NCBI GenBank assembly: GCA_029261965.1
Contig: JAJDAH010000188.1
Span: forward strand, 1 to 64,000
Direction: 5' to 3'
Source: Polyangiaceae bacterium
Lineage (GTDB): Bacteria; Myxococcota_A; Polyangia; Polyangiales; Polyangiaceae
DNA length: 64,000 bases
Shown here: positions 26,939 through 35,349 of the stretch, piece by piece
Layout of the letters: each line of letters begins with the position of its first letter
Position numbering within the stretch: position 1 is the stretch's first letter
Notes under the pieces: generated by a model
What the model was told of the DNA's origin: nothing
Database searches by the model: none
Seen by the model: only the letters and a program-made list of their open reading frames with translations
Program-made: the position numbers and the translations under genes

Positions 26939-27045
26939 TGACCTCCTCATTTTTTCGAGGTCGCGAGCATTTTTTCCGCAACTGACCTCGGGCTGAGACC
27001 GATGGGGGCGCAACCGTGGCCAGCCGTGCCCCGGGGGAGGAACCC

Positions 27046-28449
27046 ATGTCTCACCGAAAAAGCCGCACGATCTCCTGCTTTGCCCTCGTTGTTGCCAGTG
27101 CCCCGGTCTTCGGATGCGCGCTGTCGAGCGAGCCGTTCCGCGCCGACGAAGCCGCCGATGGGCAGGATCCCTCGGTGGGAATCGAGCAGACCGTCGATGG
27201 GCCGGAAGCCTCCGGCCCGAAGCTCGGCGGGGGCGCGGCCCTGACGACGCCCGCTGGTCTACCCGATGAAGATCCGCCCGCCGGCACGCCGGATCCGGCC
27301 GTCGACCCGCCCGAAGAAGGCGACAGTCCGGAAGTTCTTCCGGTCCGCCCCGAGCCGAACGCCGACGACGTTCTCGACCCGCGGACCCTGGTGGCGAGTC
27401 GAGGAAACGTCTCGGGAGTCGATGTCGCCTGGTCCTCGATCGCCAACGCCTTCGGCGTCGTGTGGGTCGACACCCGCGACGCGAACCGGGAGATCTACTT
27501 CGCCACCCTCGATGCCGAGGGCGACCTCGTGCGAGGTCCCGTTCGCCTCACCGACGATCCCAGAAATAGCCACAGCCCAAAGATAGCCGAGAACGGCGGT
27601 TCCTTCGGGATCACTTGGGTCGACGAAGACCGCGGCTTCGAGTCCGTCTACTTTCAAACGGTCTCGTCGGAAGGGCACGCGCTGACTCTCCCGGTCGCGG
27701 TTTCCGCATCGATAACCGGTGTGTCGTCCCCATCCGTGTCGATGGAGGGGCCCGGCTGGGTCGTCGCGTGGGCCGACTCCCACTATGACGACGAAGAAGG
27801 CGGCACCGAAATCATGGCCCAACGGCTAGACGAGCGCGGCCTTTTGCTCGGTCTCGCGTCTCGCGTCTCACACAACCCCGGACCGAGCACGTCGCCCGAG
27901 ATCGTGTGGGGCGAAGACGGCTTCGGCCTCGTCTGGACCGAGCCGAGCGTTGGAAGCTCGGTGGGCGACCAAGTCCACTTCGGGCGTTTGGACCGCGATC
28001 TCGGGGTGCAGTACACCGAGCAGCTCAGCCACCGCACCGCTGTGGCGGACCATCCCACCATCCACTTCGACGGCCGTCAGTTCGCCATCGCTTGGCGCCA
28101 AGACGGCGTCGACCGTGACACCGTCCTGTTCACCGCACGTGGTCTGCGCGGCAGCACCGCGTGTCTTCCCCAGGTCGTCGCCGGCGCTCCCGAGCTTTTG
28201 CCGGCAGCGCCTGCCATCTCCTCGACGATCTACGGATGGTCCCTCGGTCACACCCTCGCCGACGCCGAAGAACCGACTCACCAGCTCGGCATGACCGCGG
28301 TGGGTTTCGACTGCGACATCCTCGCAGCGGGGCACACGTTCACGGGAATGCCCGCCGGTGCCGTCGAAGGCGTGGAAGTCGCCGCCGGCCGGAGCTTCTC
28401 GGTCGCTCTGTGGGTCAACGGCACGAGCATCAAGGGGGACCGGTTCTAG
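27046..28449 (+). CDS. Secreted beta-propeller-like lipoprotein
   Basis: 467 aa. ATG 27046 is preceded by gggagga; a GTG ten codons upstream is rejected. Lipobox VFGC, Cys24. An acidic Pro-rich spacer to about 115 leads to repeats of about 50 residues with 'GVVWVDTRDANREIYFATLD', 'GITWVDEDRGFESVYFQTV', 'WVVAWADSHYDDEEGGTEI', and 'FGLVWTEP...VHFGRLD': a W-x-D pattern of propeller blades as in sialidase-like or integrin-like folds. No active-site residues recognised. Presumably surface exposed. Confidence 0.8.
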   Translation: MSHRKSRTISCFALVVASAPVFGCALSSEPFRADEAADGQDPSVGIEQTVDGPEASGPKLGGGAALTTPAGLPDEDPPAGTPDPAVDPPEEGDSPEVLPVRPEPNADDVLDPRTLVASRGNVSGVDVAWSSIANAFGVVWVDTRDANREIYFATLDAEGDLVRGPVRLTDDPRNSHSPKIAENGGSFGITWVDEDRGFESVYFQTVSSEGHALTLPVAVSASITGVSSPSVSMEGPGWVVAWADSHYDDEEGGTEIMAQRLDERGLLLGLASRVSHNPGPSTSPEIVWGEDGFGLVWTEPSVGSSVGDQVHFGRLDRDLGVQYTEQLSHRTAVADHPTIHFDGRQFAIAWRQDGVDRDTVLFTARGLRGSTACLPQVVAGAPELLPAAPAISSTIYGWSLGHTLADAEEPTHQLGMTAVGFDCDILAAGHTFTGMPAGAVEGVEVAAGRSFSVALWVNGTSIKGDRF

Positions 28450-28492
28450 ATCGCAACGACAGAGGCTCGGCCGGTCGCCGGTGGGCGGCCGG

Positions 28493-29410
28493 TCAGAAGA
28501 GCTTCGAAAGCTCTTCGACGGCGTCGGGGGCGGCGGCTTCTCGCAGTAGGAGCGGGAGGCGGAGCTGCGGAGCTTCGACGCCTTCGAGCTTCGCGAGCGC
28601 ATCGGCTTGCACGCGCTCTCGGATGGACCGGCGGACTCCGGCGGCGATGGCTTCGTCGCCGGGCTCGTTGCGGTCGAGGGCCCGGGGCTCGAGCAGCTTC
28701 TTGCGTTCGGGTTCGCTGAAGAGCTCCTCGAGGACGGCGTTGACGACGAGCAGAGCGACGGGCAAGTCGAGCTCGTTTTCGAGCGAGTCGAGCAGCTCGA
28801 GGGTCTCGTTCGCCGGCATGTCTTCGGGGAGGGTGACGACGACGACGCCACACTGAGCGGGATCCCGGAACATGGTCCAGGCGCGCTCGGCGTCGCGGCG
28901 CAGAACGCCCGGGGGCACGACGTCCACGATGACCTTGGGGACGCGCAGCATGTCGAGGCCGTGGCCGGTCGCGGGCGCGTCGAAGAGCACGACGTCGAAG
29001 CGTTGGCGCCCACTCTTTTCTTCTTCGATCGAGTGGTACCAAGCCTTGCCGAGCATGGCCCATTCGTACAGGCCCGGCACCGCCGCGAAGAACGACCGCG
29101 TGTACTTGTTGTCGAAGACCGCGCCGGAGACGGTGCGACTCTTGAGGATCATCTCGCCGTACTCGCGCATCGCTTCTTCCGCCGTGATGTGCACTGCGGA
29201 GACACCCGGGGCGACCTCGACGATCTCGGACTCGATGGGAGGCACTCCGAGAAGCGTGGACATCCGCTCCTTCACGTCGCACATTGCGATGAGCACGCGC
29301 TTGCCACGACGACCGAGGGCCTTCGCGAGCGCCGCGGTCACGGTGCTCTTGCCCACACCGCCTTTCCCGGTGATGAACACGAATCGACGATCATCCAGTG
29401 AATGGGTCAT
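28493..29410 (-). CDS. ArsA/GET3-like ATPase
   Basis: 305 aa, one ArsA-type domain. Deviant Walker A 'GKGGVGKST' (about 15-23), switch I 'CDVKERMS', switch II-like 'DAPATGHG', and 'VVVTLPEDMPANET' typical of the family. It lacks the arsenite-binding Cys triad and a second ATPase half. In actinobacteria and myxobacteria such genes usually come in pairs; no second copy is adjacent here. Likely a protein- or membrane-targeting ATPase rather than an arsenite pump. Divergent from nadE with a 41-bp shared promoter region. Confidence 0.88.
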   Translation of the reverse strand: MTHSLDDRRFVFITGKGGVGKSTVTAALAKALGRRGKRVLIAMCDVKERMSTLLGVPPIESEIVEVAPGVSAVHITAEEAMREYGEMILKSRTVSGAVFDNKYTRSFFAAVPGLYEWAMLGKAWYHSIEEEKSGRQRFDVVLFDAPATGHGLDMLRVPKVIVDVVPPGVLRRDAERAWTMFRDPAQCGVVVVTLPEDMPANETLELLDSLENELDLPVALLVVNAVLEELFSEPERKKLLEPRALDRNEPGDEAIAAGVRRSIRERVQADALAKLEGVEAPQLRLPLLLREAAAPDAVEELSKLF

Positions 29411-29451
29411 GACTCAATCGAGGCGCTACACTACCGGCCATTGGTGACGCC

Positions 29452-31104
29452 GTGAAGGTCGCGCTTTTCCAAATGAATCCCACCGTGGGGGCGCTCGACG
29501 AGAACGCCCAGAGGGTGCTCGAGATGGCAACGAAGGCCGCGCGAGCCGGCGCAGAGCTGGCGGTGACGCCGGAGCTCGCCCTCGTGGGCTACCCGCCGCG
29601 CGACTTGCTTGACCGGCTGGCATTCGTTCATGCCGCGCGCCGGACGACCGAACGTGTCATCGAGCAATCGCCAGAGGGCATCGTGTTGATCTTTGGAACC
29701 CTGGGTGGCACCGACGGGCCGCCCGGGCGGCGACTGTACAACGAAGCGGTCGCCGTGAGCGGTGGCCGGGTGCTCGCCCGATGTCGAAAAAAGCTCCTCC
29801 CGAACTACGACGTCTTCGACGAAGCGAGGTACTTCGAGCCTGGTGACAGCCCCGCCCGACTCGACGTCGATGGCCACCGAGTGGCGATCACGATTTGCGA
29901 GGACGCTTGGGCCGAAACGGACTTCCCTCGGGCCCGCTACGCTAGCAATCCACTCGAAGGAATCGGTGCCGAAAACACCGACATGTTGGTGAATCTGTCC
30001 GCCAGCCCGTTCACTCTGCCCAAGCTCACGGAGCGTGCCCGAGTGTTCGGCCAGGTCGCAAAAACGCACGAGGTCGTCACGGTGCTGACGAACCAAGTGG
30101 GCGGCAACGACGAGCTCATCTTCGATGGGCGGAGCACGGTGTGGGACGCGAAGGGCAACGTCATCGGCAGAGCGCCGGCGTTCGAAGAGGCGCTGCTTCT
30201 CGTCGACACCGAAGCCCCGTCGCCGATAGCGGACGAGCCCGACAGCGACGAAGCCGCCGCCTACGGCGCCCTGTTGACCGGCGTGCGCGACTACACGAAA
30301 AAGTGCGGCTTTTCCCGAGTAGTCATCGGGCTGAGCGGAGGCATCGACTCGGCGCTAGTCGCGACCATTGCCGCCGACGCGCTCGGTGCGGCCAACGTCA
30401 TCGGCATGGCGCTGCCGACGCGTCACTCGAGCGAAGGCTCACTGACGGACGCGCGAGCACTGGCGGACAACCTGGGCCTCGAGTTTCATGTCGTCGACAT
30501 CGACCCGGTTTTTCAGGCCTACATCGATGGTCTCGGCAAAACTCTCGACGAGGTGCGCGCGCCGCCCGAGTCCGACGTCACGCTCGAAAACGTTCAGGCG
30601 AGGATCCGCGGAGCCACCGTGATGGCCATGTCGAACCGAACCGGCGCGCTGGTGCTGACGACGGGCAACAAGAGCGAAATTGCCGTGGGGTACTGCACGC
30701 TCTACGGCGACATGGTGGGCGGGCTGTCGGTCATCAGCGACATTCCAAAAACCATGGTGTGGCGCATCGCCCGTTGGGTGAACCGCCACGGCGAGCGCAT
30801 TCCGAAAAACAGCATCGAAAAACCGCCATCAGCCGAGCTCCGGCCGGATCAAAGGGACTCGGACTCGCTGCCGGACTACGAGTTGCTGGATCCGGTGCTC
30901 GAAGGGCACGTCGAGCGTGGCCTCGGGCGCGATGAGCTCGTCGCCGAAGGGCACGATCCGGCAATGGTGGACAAGGTCATTCGCCTGGTACAATTTTCCG
31001 AGTACAAACGACGTCAAGCGGCGCCTGGGATCATCGTCACTCGAAAAGCCTTCGGAATGGGGCGCCGCATGCCTATCGCGCAGAAGTTTCGGGAGTGGAA
31101 GTGA
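29452..31104 (+). CDS. nadE: Glutamine-dependent NAD+ synthetase
   Basis: 550 aa from GTG. N-terminal nitrilase-type glutaminase (1-265) with catalytic Glu41 ('TPELALVGYPPRD'), Lys in 'RCRKKLLPNY' and Cys in 'ITICEDAW'. C-terminal PP-loop synthetase from about 285 with 'SGGIDSAL', 'TTGNKSE' and 'SDIPKT'. It amidates nicotinic acid adenine dinucleotide using glutamine and ATP. This is the compact two-domain form common in proteobacteria. Its stop overlaps the GTG of the next gene. Confidence 0.97.
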   Translation: MKVALFQMNPTVGALDENAQRVLEMATKAARAGAELAVTPELALVGYPPRDLLDRLAFVHAARRTTERVIEQSPEGIVLIFGTLGGTDGPPGRRLYNEAVAVSGGRVLARCRKKLLPNYDVFDEARYFEPGDSPARLDVDGHRVAITICEDAWAETDFPRARYASNPLEGIGAENTDMLVNLSASPFTLPKLTERARVFGQVAKTHEVVTVLTNQVGGNDELIFDGRSTVWDAKGNVIGRAPAFEEALLLVDTEAPSPIADEPDSDEAAAYGALLTGVRDYTKKCGFSRVVIGLSGGIDSALVATIAADALGAANVIGMALPTRHSSEGSLTDARALADNLGLEFHVVDIDPVFQAYIDGLGKTLDEVRAPPESDVTLENVQARIRGATVMAMSNRTGALVLTTGNKSEIAVGYCTLYGDMVGGLSVISDIPKTMVWRIARWVNRHGERIPKNSIEKPPSAELRPDQRDSDSLPDYELLDPVLEGHVERGLGRDELVAEGHDPAMVDKVIRLVQFSEYKRRQAAPGIIVTRKAFGMGRRMPIAQKFREWK

Positions 31105-31718
31105 ACATCGCGGGCATCTCGGGCATGATCATGGCGGTAGCGCTCGGCAGCGGGTGCAAATCCAAAGTGGATTCCGGCACCGCGCCTCTCACGTCGGCGG
31201 CGGCGGCCGCGAGCGGAGCGCCGAAAAAGCTCTTCGAGGTCGGAAAGAGAAAGTGGTTCGTCGCCACCGGCCCAAGATTGGCGATCGTCGCCGGCAAGGG
31301 CGTGGGGCCGATCCGACTCGGAGCCTCGACCGAGACCGTCGAACGTCACATGGATCTGGCTTGTCAGGATCTCGACGAGGCGGTCTGTCGATACGTGAGT
31401 CGCGCCGTCGAGTTTCGGTTGACCGACGGACAGGTCTCGCAAGTCCACGTGCACCGCGCCTATCGCGCCGCTGGCGTGGACCGGTCGAAAAAACCGCGCC
31501 AATACGGCATCTTCAACGGCGCCCTTCCACCGGACCTCACGCTCGGAATGCTCAAGACCGAGGTCGAAAAAGAGCTGCCGAAACCCACGAAGGTGGAAAA
31601 AGTCGAGGACGATCGAGGCTTTGGCACGTTCGAGGTGCACCACCATCCGGGAATGCGGCTCGAGTTCGACGCCTACGAAGGAAAAAACGTGCTCGGCGGC
31701 GTGATCATCACGCGCTGA
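31101..31718 (+). CDS. Small putative lipoprotein
   Basis: 205 aa. GTG 31101 overlaps the nadE stop (GTGA), arguing for coupling; another GTG two codons earlier is possible. A short hydrophobic leader ends at Cys19 (GSGC), an imperfect lipobox. A globular domain from about 45 shows 'VGPIRLGASTETVERHM', a motif often seen in small periplasmic proteins where the Gly-Ile/Leu-Arg-Leu-Gly segment starts each repeat ('GALPPDLTLGMLKTEV' echoes it). Function unknown. Confidence 0.75.
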   Translation: MNIAGISGMIMAVALGSGCKSKVDSGTAPLTSAAAAASGAPKKLFEVGKRKWFVATGPRLAIVAGKGVGPIRLGASTETVERHMDLACQDLDEAVCRYVSRAVEFRLTDGQVSQVHVHRAYRAAGVDRSKKPRQYGIFNGALPPDLTLGMLKTEVEKELPKPTKVEKVEDDRGFGTFEVHHHPGMRLEFDAYEGKNVLGGVIITR

Positions 31719-31831
31719 GCGGCGCACGGCCCGCGGTGGTGACATCCCGCGTCGGCCGACCGCCGATTGATCCTCAAGCCCCATGGGGTTGCGGTCGTTC
31801 AGTGGTGCGGACCCTTCAGCAGGAGCACCCC

Positions 31832-32701
31832 TTGAAGCCGATCAACCGTGACTGTCGCGTCGTGATCCTCGGTATTGACCCGGAGCTGTACGCACGCTGC
31901 GTCGACGTTCTCGACGGGATCGTGAACATTTCCGAGGTGGGATCGATCGCGGCGCTTCGGCGCTGGCCGGGAGATGTCGTGTTGGTGACGGCCGAGTCGC
32001 TCCTTCAGCGCGGGCTCGAGCTGTTCGCGGTGCTAGCGCAGGCGGCACCGGCCGCGCCGGTGCACCTGGTGGCCTGGCCGGAACAAGTCGAGGTCTTCCG
32101 AGAAACCATCGGCGAACGACTCGCGGCGGTTCACGCGCGGCCGGTCAAGGCGAGCGCCCTCATCGACGCGGTCCGCCAGCGAAGCAGCGCGCCGACGGCC
32201 GCCAAGTGGGACGGCCTGCCCGTCGCGCCGCCAACTGGGTACGAAGAACGTCGGCGCTGTTTTCGCATGTTGATGGTCGAGGGGTATCGAGCAAAGGCGT
32301 CGATCGCCAGGGACGACACCGACGTGCCGGCGAGCATCGTGAATCTGGCCGTGGCGAATCGCGGCGGAGACGGCGGCCTCTTGCTCTCGGTCAAGGCCGC
32401 CAACGCGGGTCGCATGGATTTCCCCGCGCTCGTGGAAAAACGCGACTTCGAGCTCGACCTGACTCTGCCCGGCGATGGCTTGATCTTGCCCTGCCGCGCG
32501 AAGCTCGTCGGGCTCGTCCGACCGACGCCGTCGGGAGACTTTCAGTTCGCGTGCACCTACCGCCCGATCCACGCGTCGCGGCAGGAAGATCTCTTGAGGT
32601 TCTGGATCGAGAGTCAACGGCGCGGCATCGCGAAGTGGGGTCGCATGCCCGGAGCGTTCGTGGACAAACCGAGCCACGCGCCCGCACCGCCCGGCGAATA
32701 G
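31832..32701 (+). CDS. Pseudo-receiver plus PilZ-like protein
   Basis: 289 aa. Start TTG 31832 is decided by a perfect aggag (31821-31825) six nt upstream; the open frame further upstream is antisense-type noise overlapping nadE. Residues 8-115 look like a CheY fold with a degenerate phosphorylation site ('VVLVTAES'). The rest starts with an RRRCFR cluster (RxxxR possible) and continues as a beta-barrel-like domain ending 'RFWIESQRR', resembling PilZ. The D/NxSxxG motif is missing ('VNLAVANRGGDGG'), so c-di-GMP binding is doubtful. Confidence 0.6.
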   Translation: MKPINRDCRVVILGIDPELYARCVDVLDGIVNISEVGSIAALRRWPGDVVLVTAESLLQRGLELFAVLAQAAPAAPVHLVAWPEQVEVFRETIGERLAAVHARPVKASALIDAVRQRSSAPTAAKWDGLPVAPPTGYEERRRCFRMLMVEGYRAKASIARDDTDVPASIVNLAVANRGGDGGLLLSVKAANAGRMDFPALVEKRDFELDLTLPGDGLILPCRAKLVGLVRPTPSGDFQFACTYRPIHASRQEDLLRFWIESQRRGIAKWGRMPGAFVDKPSHAPAPPGE

Positions 32702-32782
32702 ACCCGCGGATAGGTCAGCGCGAGCTCGAGGCGAGCTTCTTCGGCGCTCGGGAGAGCCGCTGTCAGAAGTAACTTCTGCGAC

Positions 32783-33697
32783 TCACTGACAGGCTTGCAA
32801 GCACCCCGGGGCGTCGCCGGTGTTGCAGAAGCAAAGCGAAAAGCAACCGACACATCCCACGCAGCTCGGCGCCATGCAGGTGCCGCCGCCGCCGGTCCCG
32901 CCGGAGCCAGCCACGCCGCCGGATCCTCCGACGCCCGCCGCACCGCTGCTTCCAGCCGCACCGCTGCTTCCAGCCGCGCCGCTACTTCCCGAGGCGCCGC
33001 TGTTGCCGCCGGCACCGCCGGAACCCGAGGAGCCACCGCTACCGGCCGCGCCTCCCGTGCCAGCACCACCAGTTCCAAGCGTGCCGCCGCTGCCGGACCC
33101 GCCACCGATTCCCGCGGTTCCGCCAGCCCCGCTCCCCCCTCCGGCGCCTGCGGCGCCACCGCTACCCGGGCCACAGGTGCTCGTGACCGGATCGACGGCA
33201 AATCCGTCGCAATACGATTGGCACTGAGCGCGACACCCCGCGCACAACGCGCACTGGTCAAACTCGAAGAAGTCGCGAACCGCCGCCGTCGTGCTGCAGT
33301 TGTCGCGCGCGCATTCGAACGCGCAACCCGCTCCGGTTTCGTCGAGTAGACAGGATGGGTCCTCGTAAGCGCACAGGAGGATCGCGTTGCACTCGCTGTC
33401 GAGCTCGCAATCGCCGAGCAACTGGGCGCAGGGTCCGCCCACCTCGGTCACGGCGCAGTCCGCGCACTCGTCGCTGACTCCACCCCCGCCGCCAGCGCCG
33501 CCCTGACCCGCGGCGCCACCGGACGAGGGACCACCCCCACCGGAACCCGACTGCGCACCAAAGCCCGTCGAGCCGGCCTGGCTCGAGGCGTCGGGTCCCG
33601 CGTCCACGCTGGAGTTGCCGGAGGAACCGCCGCCGCACCCCCCCGCGAGCGAGACGCTTACCCAAGTCGAACAAAAAAGGATCGCCAAGCGGCGCAT
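32783..33697 (-). CDS. Gly-rich, Cys-rich lipoprotein
   Basis: 304 aa from ATG 33697 (GTG at 33715 also possible). Signal peptide with lipobox LAGGC (Cys21). Two Gly/Ser linkers enclose a Cys-rich core at about 74-175 ('CADCAVTEVGGPC', 'CNAILLCAY', 'CAGCRAQCQSYC'). The second linker contains 18-bp DNA repeats (32943-32978) coding for SGAAGS units. The C-terminus again is Cys-dense ('CVGCVGCFSLCFC'). Probably a surface protein with disulphide-knotted domains on flexible stalks. Function unknown. Confidence 0.8.
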   Translation of the reverse strand: MRRLAILFCSTWVSVSLAGGCGGGSSGNSSVDAGPDASSQAGSTGFGAQSGSGGGGPSSGGAAGQGGAGGGGGVSDECADCAVTEVGGPCAQLLGDCELDSECNAILLCAYEDPSCLLDETGAGCAFECARDNCSTTAAVRDFFEFDQCALCAGCRAQCQSYCDGFAVDPVTSTCGPGSGGAAGAGGGSGAGGTAGIGGGSGSGGTLGTGGAGTGGAAGSGGSSGSGGAGGNSGASGSSGAAGSSGAAGSSGAAGVGGSGGVAGSGGTGGGGTCMAPSCVGCVGCFSLCFCNTGDAPGCLQACQ

Positions 33698-33737
33698 CGA
33701 TACTGGATCTACCACGAAGCGAGCCGGTGAGCCCGGC

Positions 33738-34250
33738 TCAGGCCTGCCGAACCCGCCGCCGCTCTTGAACCAACGAAATCGACCGCTGCGCTTCGTTCGG
33801 CTCGACCAGGGTCCAGACGTCGTGCTCGGTGCGGTTGCCGGCGCGCTCGAGCAAGATGTCCGCGGCCCTGTCCGGAGCGATCGTACCGACGTGGCGACCG
33901 GGCAGCTCGACGACCGCCGTGCGTGCCTTCAGTCCCTCGAGCGTTTCGAAGATCTTCCCTATCACCTCGCGGAACACCGCCTCGTCGAACGTTTCGACGG
34001 CGCCAATCCCGAAGAGGAGCACCTTGTCGAACGGCAACTTGGGTTTTCCGGGCACGAGCACGACCTCGCCGACCGCGCCGGTCGCAAACCCCGTCTCGAT
34101 CAACCGAGAAACGGCGCCGGCGAGGCGCCAGTCCACCAGGCCCGCCACACCGTGCGGCGGGCGTTCATCCGACGCGAGCGCAGCGATGAGCACTTCGGTA
34201 CCGGCGAGGTCCAGACGACGAAGCTCGGGAGTCGTGAAACGCAGATCCAT
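33738..34250 (-). CDS. Stand-alone M17 leucyl aminopeptidase N-terminal domain protein
   Basis: 170 aa matching only the N-terminal, non-catalytic domain of M17 leucine aminopeptidases: 'GTEVLIAALASDERPPHGVAGLVDWRLAGAVSRLI' and 'KLPFDKVLLFGIG' (PF02789-like, macrodomain fold). The metal-binding peptidase domain is absent and there is no room for it. Two nt separate it from nusB, so it is the last gene of the riboflavin operon. In full-length enzymes this domain mediates hexamer packing; here it may bind a ligand. Role unknown. Confidence 0.8.
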   Translation of the reverse strand: MDLRFTTPELRRLDLAGTEVLIAALASDERPPHGVAGLVDWRLAGAVSRLIETGFATGAVGEVVLVPGKPKLPFDKVLLFGIGAVETFDEAVFREVIGKIFETLEGLKARTAVVELPGRHVGTIAPDRAADILLERAGNRTEHDVWTLVEPNEAQRSISLVQERRRVRQA

Positions 34251-34252
34251 CT

Positions 34253-34681
34253 TCAGCTCTCGCGGTCATCGTCCCGACGCCCGCAGTCTTCGGCAATCCT
34301 GTCCAACACGCCGTTGACGAATGCACCGCTGCTTTCGGTTCCGTAGCGCTTCGCGATCTCGACCCCCTCGTCGATGATGACCGCTCGCGGAACCTCCGCT
34401 CGGTTCAAGAGCTCCCACGCACCGACGCGCAGCACGTTTCGGTCGACTGGCGTCATGCGCTCGAGTCGCCAGTTCGTGCTCGCACTACTGATGCACTGGT
34501 CGACTCTCCCGAGCTCTTCGCACACACCAGTGACGAGGGAGTCGGCGTACTCGCGCCCCTCGGCGTCGCCCGGGAGCTCGCGCCAGAATTCGCGAATCGA
34601 CTCTGCCGGCCCATCACCGGAGGTTTCGACCGCGTACAGGATCTGCAGTGCCGCTTCCCGGCCTGACGAACGTGCGCCCAT
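34253..34681 (-). CDS. nusB: Transcription antitermination factor NusB
   Basis: 142 aa from the internal ATG 34681 (MGARSSGREAALQ), the usual NusB length; the longer frame to 34723 adds an atypical leader. Family features: 'REAALQILYAVE' at the N-terminus, 'RMTPVDRNVLRVGAWELL', 'VIIDEGVEIAKRYG' and 'FVNGVLDRIA'. NusB binds boxA RNA with NusE and supports rRNA antitermination. Position directly after ribH is the classical rib-nusB arrangement. Confidence 0.95.
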   Translation of the reverse strand: MGARSSGREAALQILYAVETSGDGPAESIREFWRELPGDAEGREYADSLVTGVCEELGRVDQCISSASTNWRLERMTPVDRNVLRVGAWELLNRAEVPRAVIIDEGVEIAKRYGTESSGAFVNGVLDRIAEDCGRRDDDRES

Positions 34682-34734
34682 TCTCGAGGCAGCTACTCTG
34701 AAACCGTCTCGGCGCGCAAACAAGGCCCCCGAGG

Positions 34735-35283
34735 TCAGTAGCCCGCGTCGTCGAGCGCGCGGCCGAGATTCACCATCTCGATGGCAGCCATCGCCGCATC
34801 GGACCCCTTGTTCCCCGCCTTGGTGCCCGCCCGCTCGACGGCTTGAGCGACGTCATTCGTCGTCAACACGCCGAAGCTCACCACGACTCCGGTCTCGGCG
34901 CTGACCGACGCGACCCCTTTGCTCACCTCCGAGGCGACGTAGTCGAAGTGCGGAGTGCCGCCACGGATGACCGCTCCGAGGGCGATCACGGCGTCGAACC
35001 TCCGGCTCTTCGCGAGCCTGGCCACGGCGATGGGGGTCTCCCAAGCGCCTGGCACGTGCACGACGGTGATGTTCCCACGTGCCACCCCGTGACGAACGAG
35101 GGTATCGACCGCGCCGCTGACGAGGTGCTCGACGACGAACGCGTTGAAGCGACTCGCGACGATCCCGAAGCGTGCACCTTCAGGCGCACTCAAAGTGCCT
35201 TCGAGCCGTTCGATGTCGCCCGAAACCTCGGACTTCGTTCGAGGGCTTCGGGGTTTGCCTCGGGTGCGCTTCTTGGCCGCCAT
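34735..35283 (-). CDS. ribH: 6,7-dimethyl-8-ribityllumazine synthase
   Basis: 182 aa starting at ATG 35283, with a basic 30-residue extension before the enzyme core. Core motifs: '[15 protein letters not shown]', '[15 protein letters not shown]', '[17 protein letters not shown]' (phosphate-binding loop and active-site His) and 'FGVLTTND'. It condenses 5-amino-6-ribitylaminouracil with 3,4-dihydroxybutanone phosphate. It is next in order after ribBX in the riboflavin operon, before nusB. Confidence 0.96.
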   Translation of the reverse strand: MAAKKRTRGKPRSPRTKSEVSGDIERLEGTLSAPEGARFGIVASRFNAFVVEHLVSGAVDTLVRHGVARGNITVVHVPGAWETPIAVARLAKSRRFDAVIALGAVIRGGTPHFDYVASEVSKGVASVSAETGVVVSFGVLTTNDVAQAVERAGTKAGNKGSDAAMAAIEMVNLGRALDDAGY

Positions 35284-35349
35284 GATTCGGTAGAAGACTA
35301 GCGACCTCCGCACGGGTTCGCACCCACCGCCGGTCGCTTCAGTAACCGG

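Noticed and set aside
32783-33697. Repeat-rich region as CRISPR or VNTR locus
   Set aside because: The repeats are in-frame codons for Gly/Ser/Ala linkers in one gene, with no spacers.
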